Shown piece after piece: positions 18,347-27,716 of a stretch of DNA of 51,645 nucleotides. Position 1 is the first letter of the stretch, and each line of letters begins with the position of its first letter. The notes under the pieces were generated by a model that ran no database searches, was not told where the DNA came from, and saw only the letters and a program-made list of their open reading frames with translations. Source of the stretch: Chloroflexota bacterium (GTDB lineage Bacteria; Chloroflexota; Dormibacteria; Dormibacterales; Dormibacteraceae); the NCBI GenBank assembly GCA_005881025.1, contig VBFO01000044.1, forward strand, positions 29,716 to 81,360, given 5' to 3'. The translations under genes and the position numbers were made by a program.

Positions 18347-20683
18347 ATGACGTCCGGCGCTGACGGATCGATAGGCACGAGCATGCCCCGCCTGGAGGAC
18401 GGCCCGCTGCTGCGCGGGACGGCACGCTTCATCGACGACCTCAAGCCAGAAGGCCACCTGCACGTCGCATTCCTGCGCAGTCCGCTCGCTCACGCACACC
18501 TCAAGAGCATCGATCTTGGGGCCGCTCGTCGGGCGCCGGGCGTCATCGCGGCCTTCAGCGCCGCCGACCTCGAAGGTTCGTGCGAACCGATGAGGGTGCA
18601 CCTGACAACGCCCGGGGTAGTAGTGCCCGAGTGGCCAGTGCTCGCCAGGGACCGGCTGCGGTACGTGGGAGAAGGCATTGCGGCCGTCGCTGCCCGCAGC
18701 CGCTATCAGGCGGAGGACGCGGTCGAGCGGATCGAGGTCGAATACGACCCACTCCCCGCTGTGAGCACGTTCGAGGATGCGATGGCCCCAGGGACCCAGC
18801 TTGTGCATGACGCCGTGCCGCGGAACCAGTATCACTTTGGACATTTCGCGGTGGGCGACCTGGAGGCGGCTTTCGCGAATGCGGTCGCTGTCGTCGAGGG
18901 CGAGGTGCGTCATCCACGCGTCGCCGGCGCACCTATGGAGGGTCGGGGAGTGGTCGCTTCGCCCGATGGCTCCGGCGGAGTCATGGCGTGGACCTCGACT
19001 CAGGCTCCGCACGCTGTGGGCGAGGCAATCGCGGAGTGTCTGCACCTTGCGCCCGAAAAAGTGCGCGTGATCGCGTCCGACGTCGGTGGCGGTTTTGGCG
19101 TCAAGGCTCATGTGTATGTGGAAGAGATTCTTCTGGCGTGGATGGCGAGGCGCCTCGGACAAACGGTCAAGTGGGTCGAGGACAGGTCCGAGCACCTTCA
19201 GTCCGCCAACCACGCGCGCGATCAGCTCGTCAAGTTCAGCGCAGCCGTGGGCGGGGACGGACGTGTGCTCGGTCTGCGCGCGATGGTGCTGTCCAACATC
19301 GGCGCCTACGCGATCAGGCCGCATGGGCCATTGCTCGATCCCATGACCTGCGCCGGCCTCATTCCGGGGCCCTACGACATCCGCGCCTACGAGTACGACT
19401 CCTATGCGCTGGTGACCAACCGGTGCCCGGAGGGCCCGTATCGAGGGGTGGGCATGGTCACCGCGGTGCTGGCGCACGAACGGATGATGGACATGATCGC
19501 CGCCCGGCTCGGTCTGGATCCAGCCGAGGTCCGCCGGCGCAACTTCGTGCGCTCTGAGCAGATGCCCTATACGAGCTCGACCGGCCATCCGTTCGAATCG
19601 GGCAATTACACCGCGGCGCTCGAGCTGGCCCTCTCAGCCTTTGACTACAGTCGCGCGCGCGAAGAGCAGTCCAGGGCGCGGGCTGAGGGCAGGCTCGTTG
19701 GCATCGGGCTCGGCTCGTACGTCGAATTCACCGGCGCGGGCTCATCGACCTTTGTGGGTCGAGGGATGGTCGGGATCCCGGGCGTCGACAGCGCGCGGGT
19801 CTGGCTCGAGGAGGACGGGCGGGTCCACGTTCAGACCAGCTGTCCCTCGATCGGTCAGGGCGTGCACACCACTTTCGCGCAGGTGGCGGGGGCGGCGGTT
19901 GGCGTGGATCCCTCGAGCGTGGTCGTGGAGCAGACCGATACAGGCAAGGTGGCGAACGGAACGGGCTCCTTCCAGAGCCGCAGCTCGGTCGTGGCTGCGA
20001 CTTCGGCCCACCGCGCCGCAAAGCAGCTCCGCGCTGAGATCCTCGAAGCCGCCGCCTGGCGCCTTGACCATCCACCTGAGCGCCTGTCGATCGGCGCCGG
20101 CAATGTCACGATCGATGGGCGGCCGTCGGGCGTCACCCTCGCGCAGCTCGCAACAGCCGACCCCGCCGACAACGGCGGCCACAGGCTCGACGTGTCGGTG
20201 ACGTATGACCCGGTGCAGGCCTCACATCCCTACGGCACCCACGCCTGCATGATCGAGATCGATTCCGGCAGCGGCGCGGTCGAGGTTCAGCAGTTTGTCG
20301 TGGCGGAGGACTGCGGAACCGTGATCAACCCTGCCATCGTCGATGGGCAGGTCGTCGGCGGCGTGGCCCAGGGTCTGGGGGCGGTCCTGCTCGAGGAGGT
20401 GAGCTACGGCTCTGACGCCCAGCTTCTAAGCGGCAGCTTCATGGATTACCTTCTGCCGACCGCGGGCGAGATGCCGGCCGTCGAGGTGAGGCACCTGGTC
20501 ACGCCGTCAACCGTTCACGAGCTGGGAACCAAGGGTATCGGCGAAGGCGGCGTCATCGGCTCGACCGCGGCGCTCGCGAACGCCATCGCCGACGCGCTGT
20601 CGGTGGACGGCGCCACGCTCCCGTACACCCCGGATCGGATCCTCTCGCTGATCGAGTCGGCGACCGAGCCCGGCTTTAAGTAG
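18347..20683 (+). CDS. Xanthine dehydrogenase-family molybdopterin-binding subunit, unaccompanied by small subunits
   Basis: VGGGFGVKAHVYVEE, GPYRGVGMVTAVLAHERMMD, GTKGIGEGGVIG; strong SD GGAGGGGGG before ATG. Confidence 0.92.
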   Translation: MTSGADGSIGTSMPRLEDGPLLRGTARFIDDLKPEGHLHVAFLRSPLAHAHLKSIDLGAARRAPGVIAAFSAADLEGSCEPMRVHLTTPGVVVPEWPVLARDRLRYVGEGIAAVAARSRYQAEDAVERIEVEYDPLPAVSTFEDAMAPGTQLVHDAVPRNQYHFGHFAVGDLEAAFANAVAVVEGEVRHPRVAGAPMEGRGVVASPDGSGGVMAWTSTQAPHAVGEAIAECLHLAPEKVRVIASDVGGGFGVKAHVYVEEILLAWMARRLGQTVKWVEDRSEHLQSANHARDQLVKFSAAVGGDGRVLGLRAMVLSNIGAYAIRPHGPLLDPMTCAGLIPGPYDIRAYEYDSYALVTNRCPEGPYRGVGMVTAVLAHERMMDMIAARLGLDPAEVRRRNFVRSEQMPYTSSTGHPFESGNYTAALELALSAFDYSRAREEQSRARAEGRLVGIGLGSYVEFTGAGSSTFVGRGMVGIPGVDSARVWLEEDGRVHVQTSCPSIGQGVHTTFAQVAGAAVGVDPSSVVVEQTDTGKVANGTGSFQSRSSVVAATSAHRAAKQLRAEILEAAAWRLDHPPERLSIGAGNVTIDGRPSGVTLAQLATADPADNGGHRLDVSVTYDPVQASHPYGTHACMIEIDSGSGAVEVQQFVVAEDCGTVINPAIVDGQVVGGVAQGLGAVLLEEVSYGSDAQLLSGSFMDYLLPTAGEMPAVEVRHLVTPSTVHELGTKGIGEGGVIGSTAALANAIADALSVDGATLPYTPDRILSLIESATEPGFK

Positions 20684-21563
20684 TTCGAATCCCCGTGATC
20701 GATCCGCGCACTGCTCGCGGGTCGCGCGCGTTCCATGTCCCCTGTTCGACCGAGGCTAGGAACCGCTCCACGACCCCGTCGAAGATTTCGGGCTCCTCGA
20801 GGTTGACTGTATGGCCGGTTTGCGGCAGCACGACCAGGCCGGAGGTCGAGATCGTGCGCTTGAGCATCAAGGACGGCTCCAGGCTCCCCTCGTCCTCGTC
20901 GCCCGCCACGATCAGGACCGGATTCCGGATGGCACGGAGTTCGTCCATCAGTGCATACAGAGAAGGACGGGCAGCCTGGACGCCGCGCATCGTCAGCGCC
21001 GCGCCACGGGGATCATGGCCGGCCAGGCCGGCGGCGAAGCGGGCCCATGCCTCTGCGTTCTTGTTCTGAAGCTGCACGCGCGCGGGTCCAACCGCGTAGC
21101 CGTCGGCGACCCACGCTGATCCTTTGGCTTCGAACGCATCGGCGATCGCGTTGCTCTCGCGGCGGAATTGCTCCTGCTTCTCGGGCTGAGAGCCGTAGCC
21201 CACGCCCGCGATGACAGCGGAGCGAACGCGCTGGGGGTGACGTAGTACCAGATGCAGCACGGTGAATCCGCCCATCGAAAGGCCGATGCAGTGCGCCGAG
21301 TCCACAGCGGCCGCGTCGAGAACCGTGACCGCGTCCTCGACCGCACGGCCTTGCGAGTAGGCCGACTGTTCCGTGGGCACGTCCGACGGTGGATAGCCAC
21401 GGGCCGCGTACGTGATGCACTGATGACTTCGCGACAGGTGCATGACCTGCGGCTCCCAGCTTCGATGGTCGCCGGCGAACTCGTGGATGAACAGGATCGG
21501 AATGCCCGCACCGGAGACTTCGTAGTGCAGCTCGATTCCGTCCGAGCTGCGAGCCTTCGGCAC
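20676..21563 (-). CDS. Alpha/beta hydrolase (PcaD-like)
   Basis: GLSMGGFTVLHL nucleophile elbow, LIVAGDEDEG, PQTGHTVNLEEPE; GTG at 21563. Confidence 0.87.
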   Translation of the reverse strand: MPKARSSDGIELHYEVSGAGIPILFIHEFAGDHRSWEPQVMHLSRSHQCITYAARGYPPSDVPTEQSAYSQGRAVEDAVTVLDAAAVDSAHCIGLSMGGFTVLHLVLRHPQRVRSAVIAGVGYGSQPEKQEQFRRESNAIADAFEAKGSAWVADGYAVGPARVQLQNKNAEAWARFAAGLAGHDPRGAALTMRGVQAARPSLYALMDELRAIRNPVLIVAGDEDEGSLEPSLMLKRTISTSGLVVLPQTGHTVNLEEPEIFDGVVERFLASVEQGTWNARDPRAVRGSITGIRTT

Positions 21564-21584
21564 GAGCCGAGTGTAGAGGCCCCC

Positions 21585-23075
21585 ATGATGTGGGGCATGG
21601 CACAGCCGCGAAGCTGGGAGGCATGGAGCCGGGCGGCCTGGCGGCGCCATCTCCCCGACGTCGCCGACCCGGACGCATTTGTCGCCGCCATCGGCCACGG
21701 CACCATCCACGGCCTCGCGCACGCGACCGCTCACGCCACGCCGGATCGCCCCGCGATCCGAATCGGCGGCGGAGAGGTCACCCACGGTCAGCTCGATTCG
21801 CGGGCGGCCCGCTTTGCTCGCTGGGTGGGCAACCAGATCGCGCCCGGGGACCGCGTCTTGATCGCCGCTCCGCTGGGAGTCGACTGGGTCGCGTGCTACC
21901 TCGGCACCCTGCGAGTCGGTGGCGTGGCCGTCCTCGTGAACCCCGCCTACACCAGGGCCGAGCTCGACCAGCTCGTGGTCGCCGCGCAGCCGGTGGAGAT
22001 CCTCACCCAGCTCGATGAGTCGATGTTCGCTGCAGACCCCGCGCCCTGGGTCGAGAGCGCCGGTCCCGACACCACGGCGGTGCTCGCCTTCACCTCCGGC
22101 ACGACGGGCCTCCCGAAGGGCGTGCCGCTGACGCACAGACAGCTCCTGACGTCCATCCGCTCGGCCATGAGTGCTTGGCGGTGGAGGGCGCGTGACGTGC
22201 TCGTCCACGCTTTGCCGCTGTTCCACCAGCATGGGCTTGGCGGTGTTCATGCCACGCTCATCGCCGGCTCGCGCTTGAGCTGCCTCACGCGCTTCGATCC
22301 CGAAGCGCTGCTGGCCGAGGTGGTTCGCGCCAAAGCCACCGTCCTCTTCGCGGTTCCGACCATGTACCAGCGGCTCCCAGACACTCCATACGAGCTCAAC
22401 CGGCTCCGGCTGTCGGTGAGCGGTTCGGCCGCGCTGGGTCGGGCGGCGGCCGAGAGGGCGGAGCACGTGCTGGGGCGGGCCCCGCTGGTCCGGTATGGAG
22501 CCACCGAAAGCGGCCTCGACACATCCCACGTTTACACCGACCTTCGTCATCCCGACCGCGCCCGCACGATCGGCCTCCCCTTACCGGGGATCGAGCTTCG
22601 CCTCGCAGCGGGCGACGGCGAGATCCAGCTTCGCGGGCCGCAGGTTTTCGGCGGCTACTGGGGTGACGGGGCGTCGAATCAGTCAGCGTTCACCGAGGAC
22701 GGCTGGTTCCGCACCGGCGACATCGGTCGCGTGGACGACAGCACCGGTGAAGTGATCATCGAGGGGCGCAGCAAGGAGGTGATCATCACGGGCGGCCTCA
22801 ACGTGTACCCGCGGGAGGTGGAGATCGCACTGGAGAGTCACCCGGGCGTGGCCGAGGCGGTGGTCGCGCCTTTGGCGAGCGAAGAATGGGGCGAGCAGGT
22901 CACCGCGTGGGTCGTGATGGCTCCCGGCGCCACCTTCGACGAGCGAGTGCTCATCAACCACTCGCGAACGCTTTTGGCCGCTTACAAATGTCCGAAGCGG
23001 GTTTTCGAAATGGACACGCTGCCGCGCAACCACGTTGGCAAGATCGACCGGAGAAAGCTCCAGCCGATTCCTTAG
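21585..23075 (+). CDS. AMP-dependent acyl-CoA synthetase/ligase
   Basis: LAFTSGTTGLPKGVPLTHRQ, YGATESGLDTS, GWFRTGDIGRVD, GGLNVYPREVE; start may be 21597. Confidence 0.9.
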   Translation: MMWGMAQPRSWEAWSRAAWRRHLPDVADPDAFVAAIGHGTIHGLAHATAHATPDRPAIRIGGGEVTHGQLDSRAARFARWVGNQIAPGDRVLIAAPLGVDWVACYLGTLRVGGVAVLVNPAYTRAELDQLVVAAQPVEILTQLDESMFAADPAPWVESAGPDTTAVLAFTSGTTGLPKGVPLTHRQLLTSIRSAMSAWRWRARDVLVHALPLFHQHGLGGVHATLIAGSRLSCLTRFDPEALLAEVVRAKATVLFAVPTMYQRLPDTPYELNRLRLSVSGSAALGRAAAERAEHVLGRAPLVRYGATESGLDTSHVYTDLRHPDRARTIGLPLPGIELRLAAGDGEIQLRGPQVFGGYWGDGASNQSAFTEDGWFRTGDIGRVDDSTGEVIIEGRSKEVIITGGLNVYPREVEIALESHPGVAEAVVAPLASEEWGEQVTAWVVMAPGATFDERVLINHSRTLLAAYKCPKRVFEMDTLPRNHVGKIDRRKLQPIP

Positions 23076-23869
23076 ATGTCCATCAGTGCTTTGCGCTGGG
23101 CACCGTCGATTGGTATGTGCGCACCGTTGATGAACGCCGCCCGCGGAGAAGCCAGGAAGACGACCAGTGACGCCACCTCCTGCGGCTCGCAGATGCGGTG
23201 AAAAGGGATCGACGATATGGCCAGCTCGTGCGCGCGAGCCTGGTCGACCTTCTTGTCGCGGGCAAATGCCTTCTCCAGGCCGTCCCAGCGGTCGGTGTTC
23301 ACCGGCCCCGGGTTGACGGTGTTGATGCGAACGCCGTAGCGCCCGTACTGCTCGGCCACAGATGAGGCGAAGTTGATGTCAGCGGCGTTGGCGACGCCCG
23401 CCGTCATCTCCCAGTAGCTCGGCTTGAGGCCGTCATTGCCGACCACGAGCACGATCGAGCCCTCTCCCCGCTCGCGCATGTGCTCGATGACCGCCCGGAC
23501 GGAGCGAACGTAGCCCATGAACTTCAGGTTCAGGCTCGACATCCATTGGTCCTCGGTCAGGTCTTCGAGCAGACCGCCCGGTGAGCTGCCCGCGCATGTG
23601 ACCAGGATGTCAATCCGGCCGAACTTCTTAAGCGCGGCGTTGACGCACCGTCCGACGTCTTCGCTCTTGCTCATGTCACCCGCGAGCGGCACGACCTCGC
23701 GCTGTGTCATGGCGGCAATCTCTTTGGCGGCGACTTCGAGCGGCTCTTGCGTCCGCGCGGTCATGACGAGGTTCGCACCTTCCTTCGCCAACTCCTCGGC
23801 GACGGCGCGGCCGATGCCCTTGCTGGCACCGGTCACGAGCGCGATCTTGCCTGTGAGCTGCAGATCCAT
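23072..23869 (-). CDS. SDR family oxidoreductase with atypical active site
   Basis: TGASKGIGRAVAEEL nucleotide motif and INTVNPGPVNT; no canonical YxxxK. Confidence 0.88.
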   Translation of the reverse strand: MDLQLTGKIALVTGASKGIGRAVAEELAKEGANLVMTARTQEPLEVAAKEIAAMTQREVVPLAGDMSKSEDVGRCVNAALKKFGRIDILVTCAGSSPGGLLEDLTEDQWMSSLNLKFMGYVRSVRAVIEHMRERGEGSIVLVVGNDGLKPSYWEMTAGVANAADINFASSVAEQYGRYGVRINTVNPGPVNTDRWDGLEKAFARDKKVDQARAHELAISSIPFHRICEPQEVASLVVFLASPRAAFINGAHIPIDGAQRKALMDI

Positions 23870-24498
23870 TACCCCTCCTCTGGCTTGCTCGCGTGATCCT
23901 GGACGATTCGCGCCAGGATCGGACTTGGGTGAAAACCATTGCATGGATTCAGATCCTGTGGGCATGCGGAGATGGCCGCCACCAAGCCGTCCAGCAGCGC
24001 TCGCATCACGAACTTGTCGCCGGGCTTGCTGGTCGGAATCTCGTTCCCGAACGTGCGGTCCGCCCTTATGGGGGCGTTCTGAAAGATGTTGATCACGTCG
24101 GGGATCTGCCACTCCTCGTAACCCCAAGGCTTCAGCGCCTCGAGGAAGTTGCTGCGGCAGCTGCGATGGTCTTCGACGCCGTAATCGAGCCTGTAGCGGC
24201 GCGCGTCGCACATCGACGTGATCAGGTCGTGCATGCCGACGTCGTCTTGGATCACCTCGTAGATGTCTCGACGCCAGTTCGTCTGCAGGCGATCACCAAC
24301 GCCCAGGTTGAGCCGCAGTGTGGTCGAACGCGTATGCGTGGCCGACAGCCACTCCGTCCGGTTGTCCTCCCGGATCGAGATGAAGTCGGCGACCTGCTGC
24401 CCCTCAACGTCCACGATCTCGAGCAGAGCGCCCCTCGGCACGCGGAACGCCCGGCCGTGGCCTGCCGGCACCAGCACCTCTTCGATGAGCTTCATCAT
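23869..24498 (-). CDS. DUF1989 / urea carboxylase-associated family protein (paralog A)
   Basis: VDVEGQQVADFISI, GMHDLITSMCDARRY, CPQDLNPCNGF; overlaps its neighbours by a few nt. Confidence 0.83.
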   Translation of the reverse strand: MMKLIEEVLVPAGHGRAFRVPRGALLEIVDVEGQQVADFISIREDNRTEWLSATHTRSTTLRLNLGVGDRLQTNWRRDIYEVIQDDVGMHDLITSMCDARRYRLDYGVEDHRSCRSNFLEALKPWGYEEWQIPDVINIFQNAPIRADRTFGNEIPTSKPGDKFVMRALLDGLVAAISACPQDLNPCNGFHPSPILARIVQDHASKPEEG

Positions 24499-25151
24499 TC
24501 GGCTTCGAAAACCTCGACCCGAAGCGGTGTGCACTTGAAGGCGTTGCACGGAACCATCACATCCAGCGGACAGTTGGAAAGCCCGACCAGAACGTCCATC
24601 TCGGCCCGCATCTCGACGTAGTCGCCGGGCTCGTTGACCGGCTCCTTGATCCACCACCGTCCGGCGGCGCAGTCATGGACGAAGTTCATGTTCAGGTCGA
24701 ATGTGTCCGGCAGATCTTCTGACGCGATGCCGTATTGCGCCACGGCCTTGGCGATGATCTCCTGGCACCCATCCCGCGGTCCAAACCCGTTCGATTCATA
24801 GAGGTAGCGGTTGCACATGCGGTGATGCGTGTCGTGGACACCCTTGATCCGGGCCGTCTCCTTCACGATCGTCATCAGCGGCCGGCAAAGCGTCGACATC
24901 AGCGTGTCGCCTTCGGTCAGATGGTCGCGAGGGATGTAGTCGCCCTGGACCTTCATCGGGTAGCGGGTGCGTGAATAGGACGTCGAGAGCTTTTCGCGGA
25001 GGTTGCCCATGTTGAACACCGCCACGTCGCACACCTGCTTGCCCTCGATGTCGGTGATGCGGATGTGCTGTCCATGCGTGAGCTCCACTGCCCTGCCCGA
25101 CTTTGGCGGCATGACCTCATCCAGCAGCTTCTTCTTGTGCGCGATCCCCAT
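24495..25151 (-). CDS. DUF1989 / urea carboxylase-associated family protein (paralog B)
   Basis: ITDIEGKQVCDVAVFN, GVHDTHHRMCNRYLYE, CPLDVMVPCNAFKCTPLRV; ATG 25151 preceded by SD GAGGAGGA. Confidence 0.85.
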   Translation of the reverse strand: MGIAHKKKLLDEVMPPKSGRAVELTHGQHIRITDIEGKQVCDVAVFNMGNLREKLSTSYSRTRYPMKVQGDYIPRDHLTEGDTLMSTLCRPLMTIVKETARIKGVHDTHHRMCNRYLYESNGFGPRDGCQEIIAKAVAQYGIASEDLPDTFDLNMNFVHDCAAGRWWIKEPVNEPGDYVEMRAEMDVLVGLSNCPLDVMVPCNAFKCTPLRVEVFEAE

Positions 25152-25171
25152 TGATTCCTCCTCGTAACGGA

Positions 25172-25951
25172 TCACGAGGCTTTAGGCACCTCGCCATCAC
25201 CGGTGCTGCGGCCCAGGAATACCTCGGCCAGATCCTTGCGGGCAAGCAGATCTCCGGCGGCCGATGAGATCCTGATCACGCCGCCCGCCATCACATACGC
25301 CCAGTCGGAGATGGCAAGCGCCGCCTGCGCCTTCTGCTCCACGATCAGCACCGCCGCGCCAGACTCGCCCAGCCGGCTCACGTGCTCTTCGAGCACGACA
25401 CGCGAGAGGTCGGCGCTGAGGTTCGAGGTCGGCTCGTCGAGCACCAGCAGACTAGGCTCCAGCATCAGGACGCGAGCCATCGCCAGCATCTTTCGTTCGC
25501 CTCCGCTCAGCTTGCTTGCGGTGCGATTCAACATTCGTTTCAGCGCGGGGAAGACTTCCATGACCTTTTCGGTGCGCTCCCCAATTTCGTTCCGCTTCAG
25601 CAGGTATCCACCCATGGCGAGGTTATCCGCCACTGTCAGCGTGTCGAAGACATCGTTCACCTGGGGCACGTATCCAAGTCCCCGCCGCGCGAGGTGATTG
25701 GCCCGCATGTTGGTGACGTCCTCGCCTGCCAGCCGCACCTTGCCGGCAAGCGCCGGGATCATGCCCGCCACCGCCTTCAGGAATGTGCTCTTCCCCGCTC
25801 CATTCGGGCCGACGATGGTGACGATCTCGCCCAGCCCGGCGCGTGCGGAGGCCTCGTGAACGATCGGCGCGCCACCATATCCGGCGCTCAGGCCATCCAC
25901 CAGGAGGTGCGGCATGGGCCGACCGGCCTCGTCAGCCGATGAGGTAGGCAT
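25172..25951 (-). CDS. Branched-chain amino acid-type ABC transporter ATP-binding protein (LivF-like)
   Basis: GPNGAGKST Walker A, LSGGERKMLAMARVLM, LLVLDEPTSNLS. Confidence 0.9.
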   Translation of the reverse strand: MPTSSADEAGRPMPHLLVDGLSAGYGGAPIVHEASARAGLGEIVTIVGPNGAGKSTFLKAVAGMIPALAGKVRLAGEDVTNMRANHLARRGLGYVPQVNDVFDTLTVADNLAMGGYLLKRNEIGERTEKVMEVFPALKRMLNRTASKLSGGERKMLAMARVLMLEPSLLVLDEPTSNLSADLSRVVLEEHVSRLGESGAAVLIVEQKAQAALAISDWAYVMAGGVIRISSAAGDLLARKDLAEVFLGRSTGDGEVPKAS

Positions 25952-26702
25952 CGAGAACCTCCTGACGGGTCCTGACATCGGCCATCGCACCTTCCGCGAT
26001 GACCCTGCCCTGTGCCATCACCACGACGGGGTCGCAAACGCGCTCCACGACCGACAGCTCGTGCTCAACCATGACCATCGACAAGCCCTCATCGCGCAGG
26101 TCCATGAGGTAGCGCTCGATCTCGCGGGCCAATGTCGGATTCACGCCCGCGAACGGCTCGTCGAGCAGCAGCATCTTCGGCCTGGCCATCAGCGCGCGCA
26201 TGATCTCGAGCAGGCGCTTCTGTCCTCCGCTCAGGTTGCCCGCCAGCTCGTCCTCCTTGGGCGCCATCGAGAACCGGTCGAGCACAGCGCGCGCCTGGCC
26301 GACCAGAACGTCTTCGCCGGCGCCCCAGTAAAGGCGGCCGAGCTCGGCTCCCCACAGCGATTCCCCCCGCTGCGCCGGGGCGGCCACGAGCAGGTTCTCG
26401 AGCACTGTCAGCCGTGCGAACTCGGCTGACAGTTGAAAGGTCCGGACCATGCCGCGCCGCGCGATCCGGTGCGGGGGCAGGCCCGTCACGTCAGCACCGT
26501 CGTACTCGATCCTTCCCGCGGAAGGCTTGATCGCGCCCGCGACGACCCCCATCAGCGTGGACTTGCCGGCGCCGTTCGGTCCGATCAGTCCCGTGATGCG
26601 ACCTCGGAGCGCGGTGAAGGTCGCGCCGTCCACCGCCCTGACACCGCCAAAGTCGCGACGCACGTCGCTCACGGTCAGGAGGGGATCTGGCGTCGCGGCC
26701 AC
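25932..26702 (-). CDS. Branched-chain amino acid-type ABC transporter ATP-binding protein (LivG-like)
   Basis: GPNGAGKSTLMGVVAG, LSGGQKRLLEIMRALM, LLLDEPFAGVNP. Confidence 0.9.
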   Translation of the reverse strand: MAATPDPLLTVSDVRRDFGGVRAVDGATFTALRGRITGLIGPNGAGKSTLMGVVAGAIKPSAGRIEYDGADVTGLPPHRIARRGMVRTFQLSAEFARLTVLENLLVAAPAQRGESLWGAELGRLYWGAGEDVLVGQARAVLDRFSMAPKEDELAGNLSGGQKRLLEIMRALMARPKMLLLDEPFAGVNPTLAREIERYLMDLRDEGLSMVMVEHELSVVERVCDPVVVMAQGRVIAEGAMADVRTRQEVLDAYLIG

Positions 26703-27716
26703 CTATTCCCCCTTCCCGGCACTGGCGATGGCCGCTCGTGGCGTGAAGCGTCCCGGACGTTCGGGGAACAATCCCTGGGGCCGAAACCAAAGGAACACCA
26801 GGATCAACAGCCCGACCGCGACCCACTGCAGAGCATCAACCAGTCCGCTGAAGAGAACCACGTGGCGGCCGAACAGGTTGAAATCCTGCGGCAGGAACCG
26901 GGTCGCCTCGAGGAATCCAACCGGCACCAAGAGCGCGCCGACCACCGCGCCCCAGTTGTTCGCCGAGCCCCCGACGATGATCGCGGCCAGGAACACGAAC
27001 GTCTCGGGGTACAGCCAGGAACCCGGTGACCACGCCTGAATGAACTCGACGAAGACCGCGCCGCTGATGCCGGCGATCACACCGCCAACGACGAAGATCA
27101 GAAGCCGCAGGGCGGTGATGTTCTTGCCCAGCGCCGCCGCGGCGCGATCGTTGTCGCGCATCGCGCGCAGCGTGCGCCCAAGCGGCGAGTTGGTGATGCC
27201 GCGGACAAACAAGAAGGTGAGGGCGGTCAAAAGGCCGGCCCAGATCGCGTAGACCCACTGGTACTCGAGCGGCGGCAGGCCAAGCTGGTCGAACAGAGGC
27301 TGCGGGACGTTCGCAAGGCCGGCCGGCCCGTTGACGAGTCCCGTCGCGTTGGTGGCGGTGAGGGTCGCGATGAGAGAAAGCACCAGCATCACCATCGCCT
27401 GGTAGTCGCTTCGCAAACGCCGAAGGCTGATCAACCCGACTACCAGCGACAACACGCCCGAGGCCGCGCCCGCGGCAAGGATGGGCAGGGGAAACGGCCA
27501 GCTGGCCCCGAAGAGGTAGTGCTGGAAGTTGCCGGGGAAATCAGGACCCAGCGACACCACGGCAGCGGTGTAAGCGCCGACCGCGACGAAAACGATGTAG
27601 GCGAAGTTGATGATGCCGGCGACGCCGAATTGGAGATTCAGGCCGAGCACGCCCATGACATCGATGAACAGATAGATGAGCAGTGTCGAGAGGTAGAACT
27701 GCATGGCGTCGCTCAT
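26703..27716 (-). CDS. Branched-chain amino acid-type ABC permease (LivM-like)
   Basis: LGLNLQFGVAGIINFAYIVFVAVGAY, SPLGRTLRAMRDND, IIVGGSANNWGAVVGA. Confidence 0.9.
   Translation of the reverse strand: MSDAMQFYLSTLLIYLFIDVMGVLGLNLQFGVAGIINFAYIVFVAVGAYTAAVVSLGPDFPGNFQHYLFGASWPFPLPILAAGAASGVLSLVVGLISLRRLRSDYQAMVMLVLSLIATLTATNATGLVNGPAGLANVPQPLFDQLGLPPLEYQWVYAIWAGLLTALTFLFVRGITNSPLGRTLRAMRDNDRAAAALGKNITALRLLIFVVGGVIAGISGAVFVEFIQAWSPGSWLYPETFVFLAAIIVGGSANNWGAVVGALLVPVGFLEATRFLPQDFNLFGRHVVLFSGLVDALQWVAVGLLILVFLWFRPQGLFPERPGRFTPRAAIASAGKGE

Noticed and set aside
18305-19588. 427-aa minus-strand ORF
   Set aside because: Antisense to the orphan Mo-hydroxylase large subunit and runs through the divergent promoter region.
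21564-22550. N-terminal extension of the alpha/beta hydrolase ORF
   Set aside because: Antisense to the acyl-CoA ligase; the hydrolase domain starts at GTG 21563.
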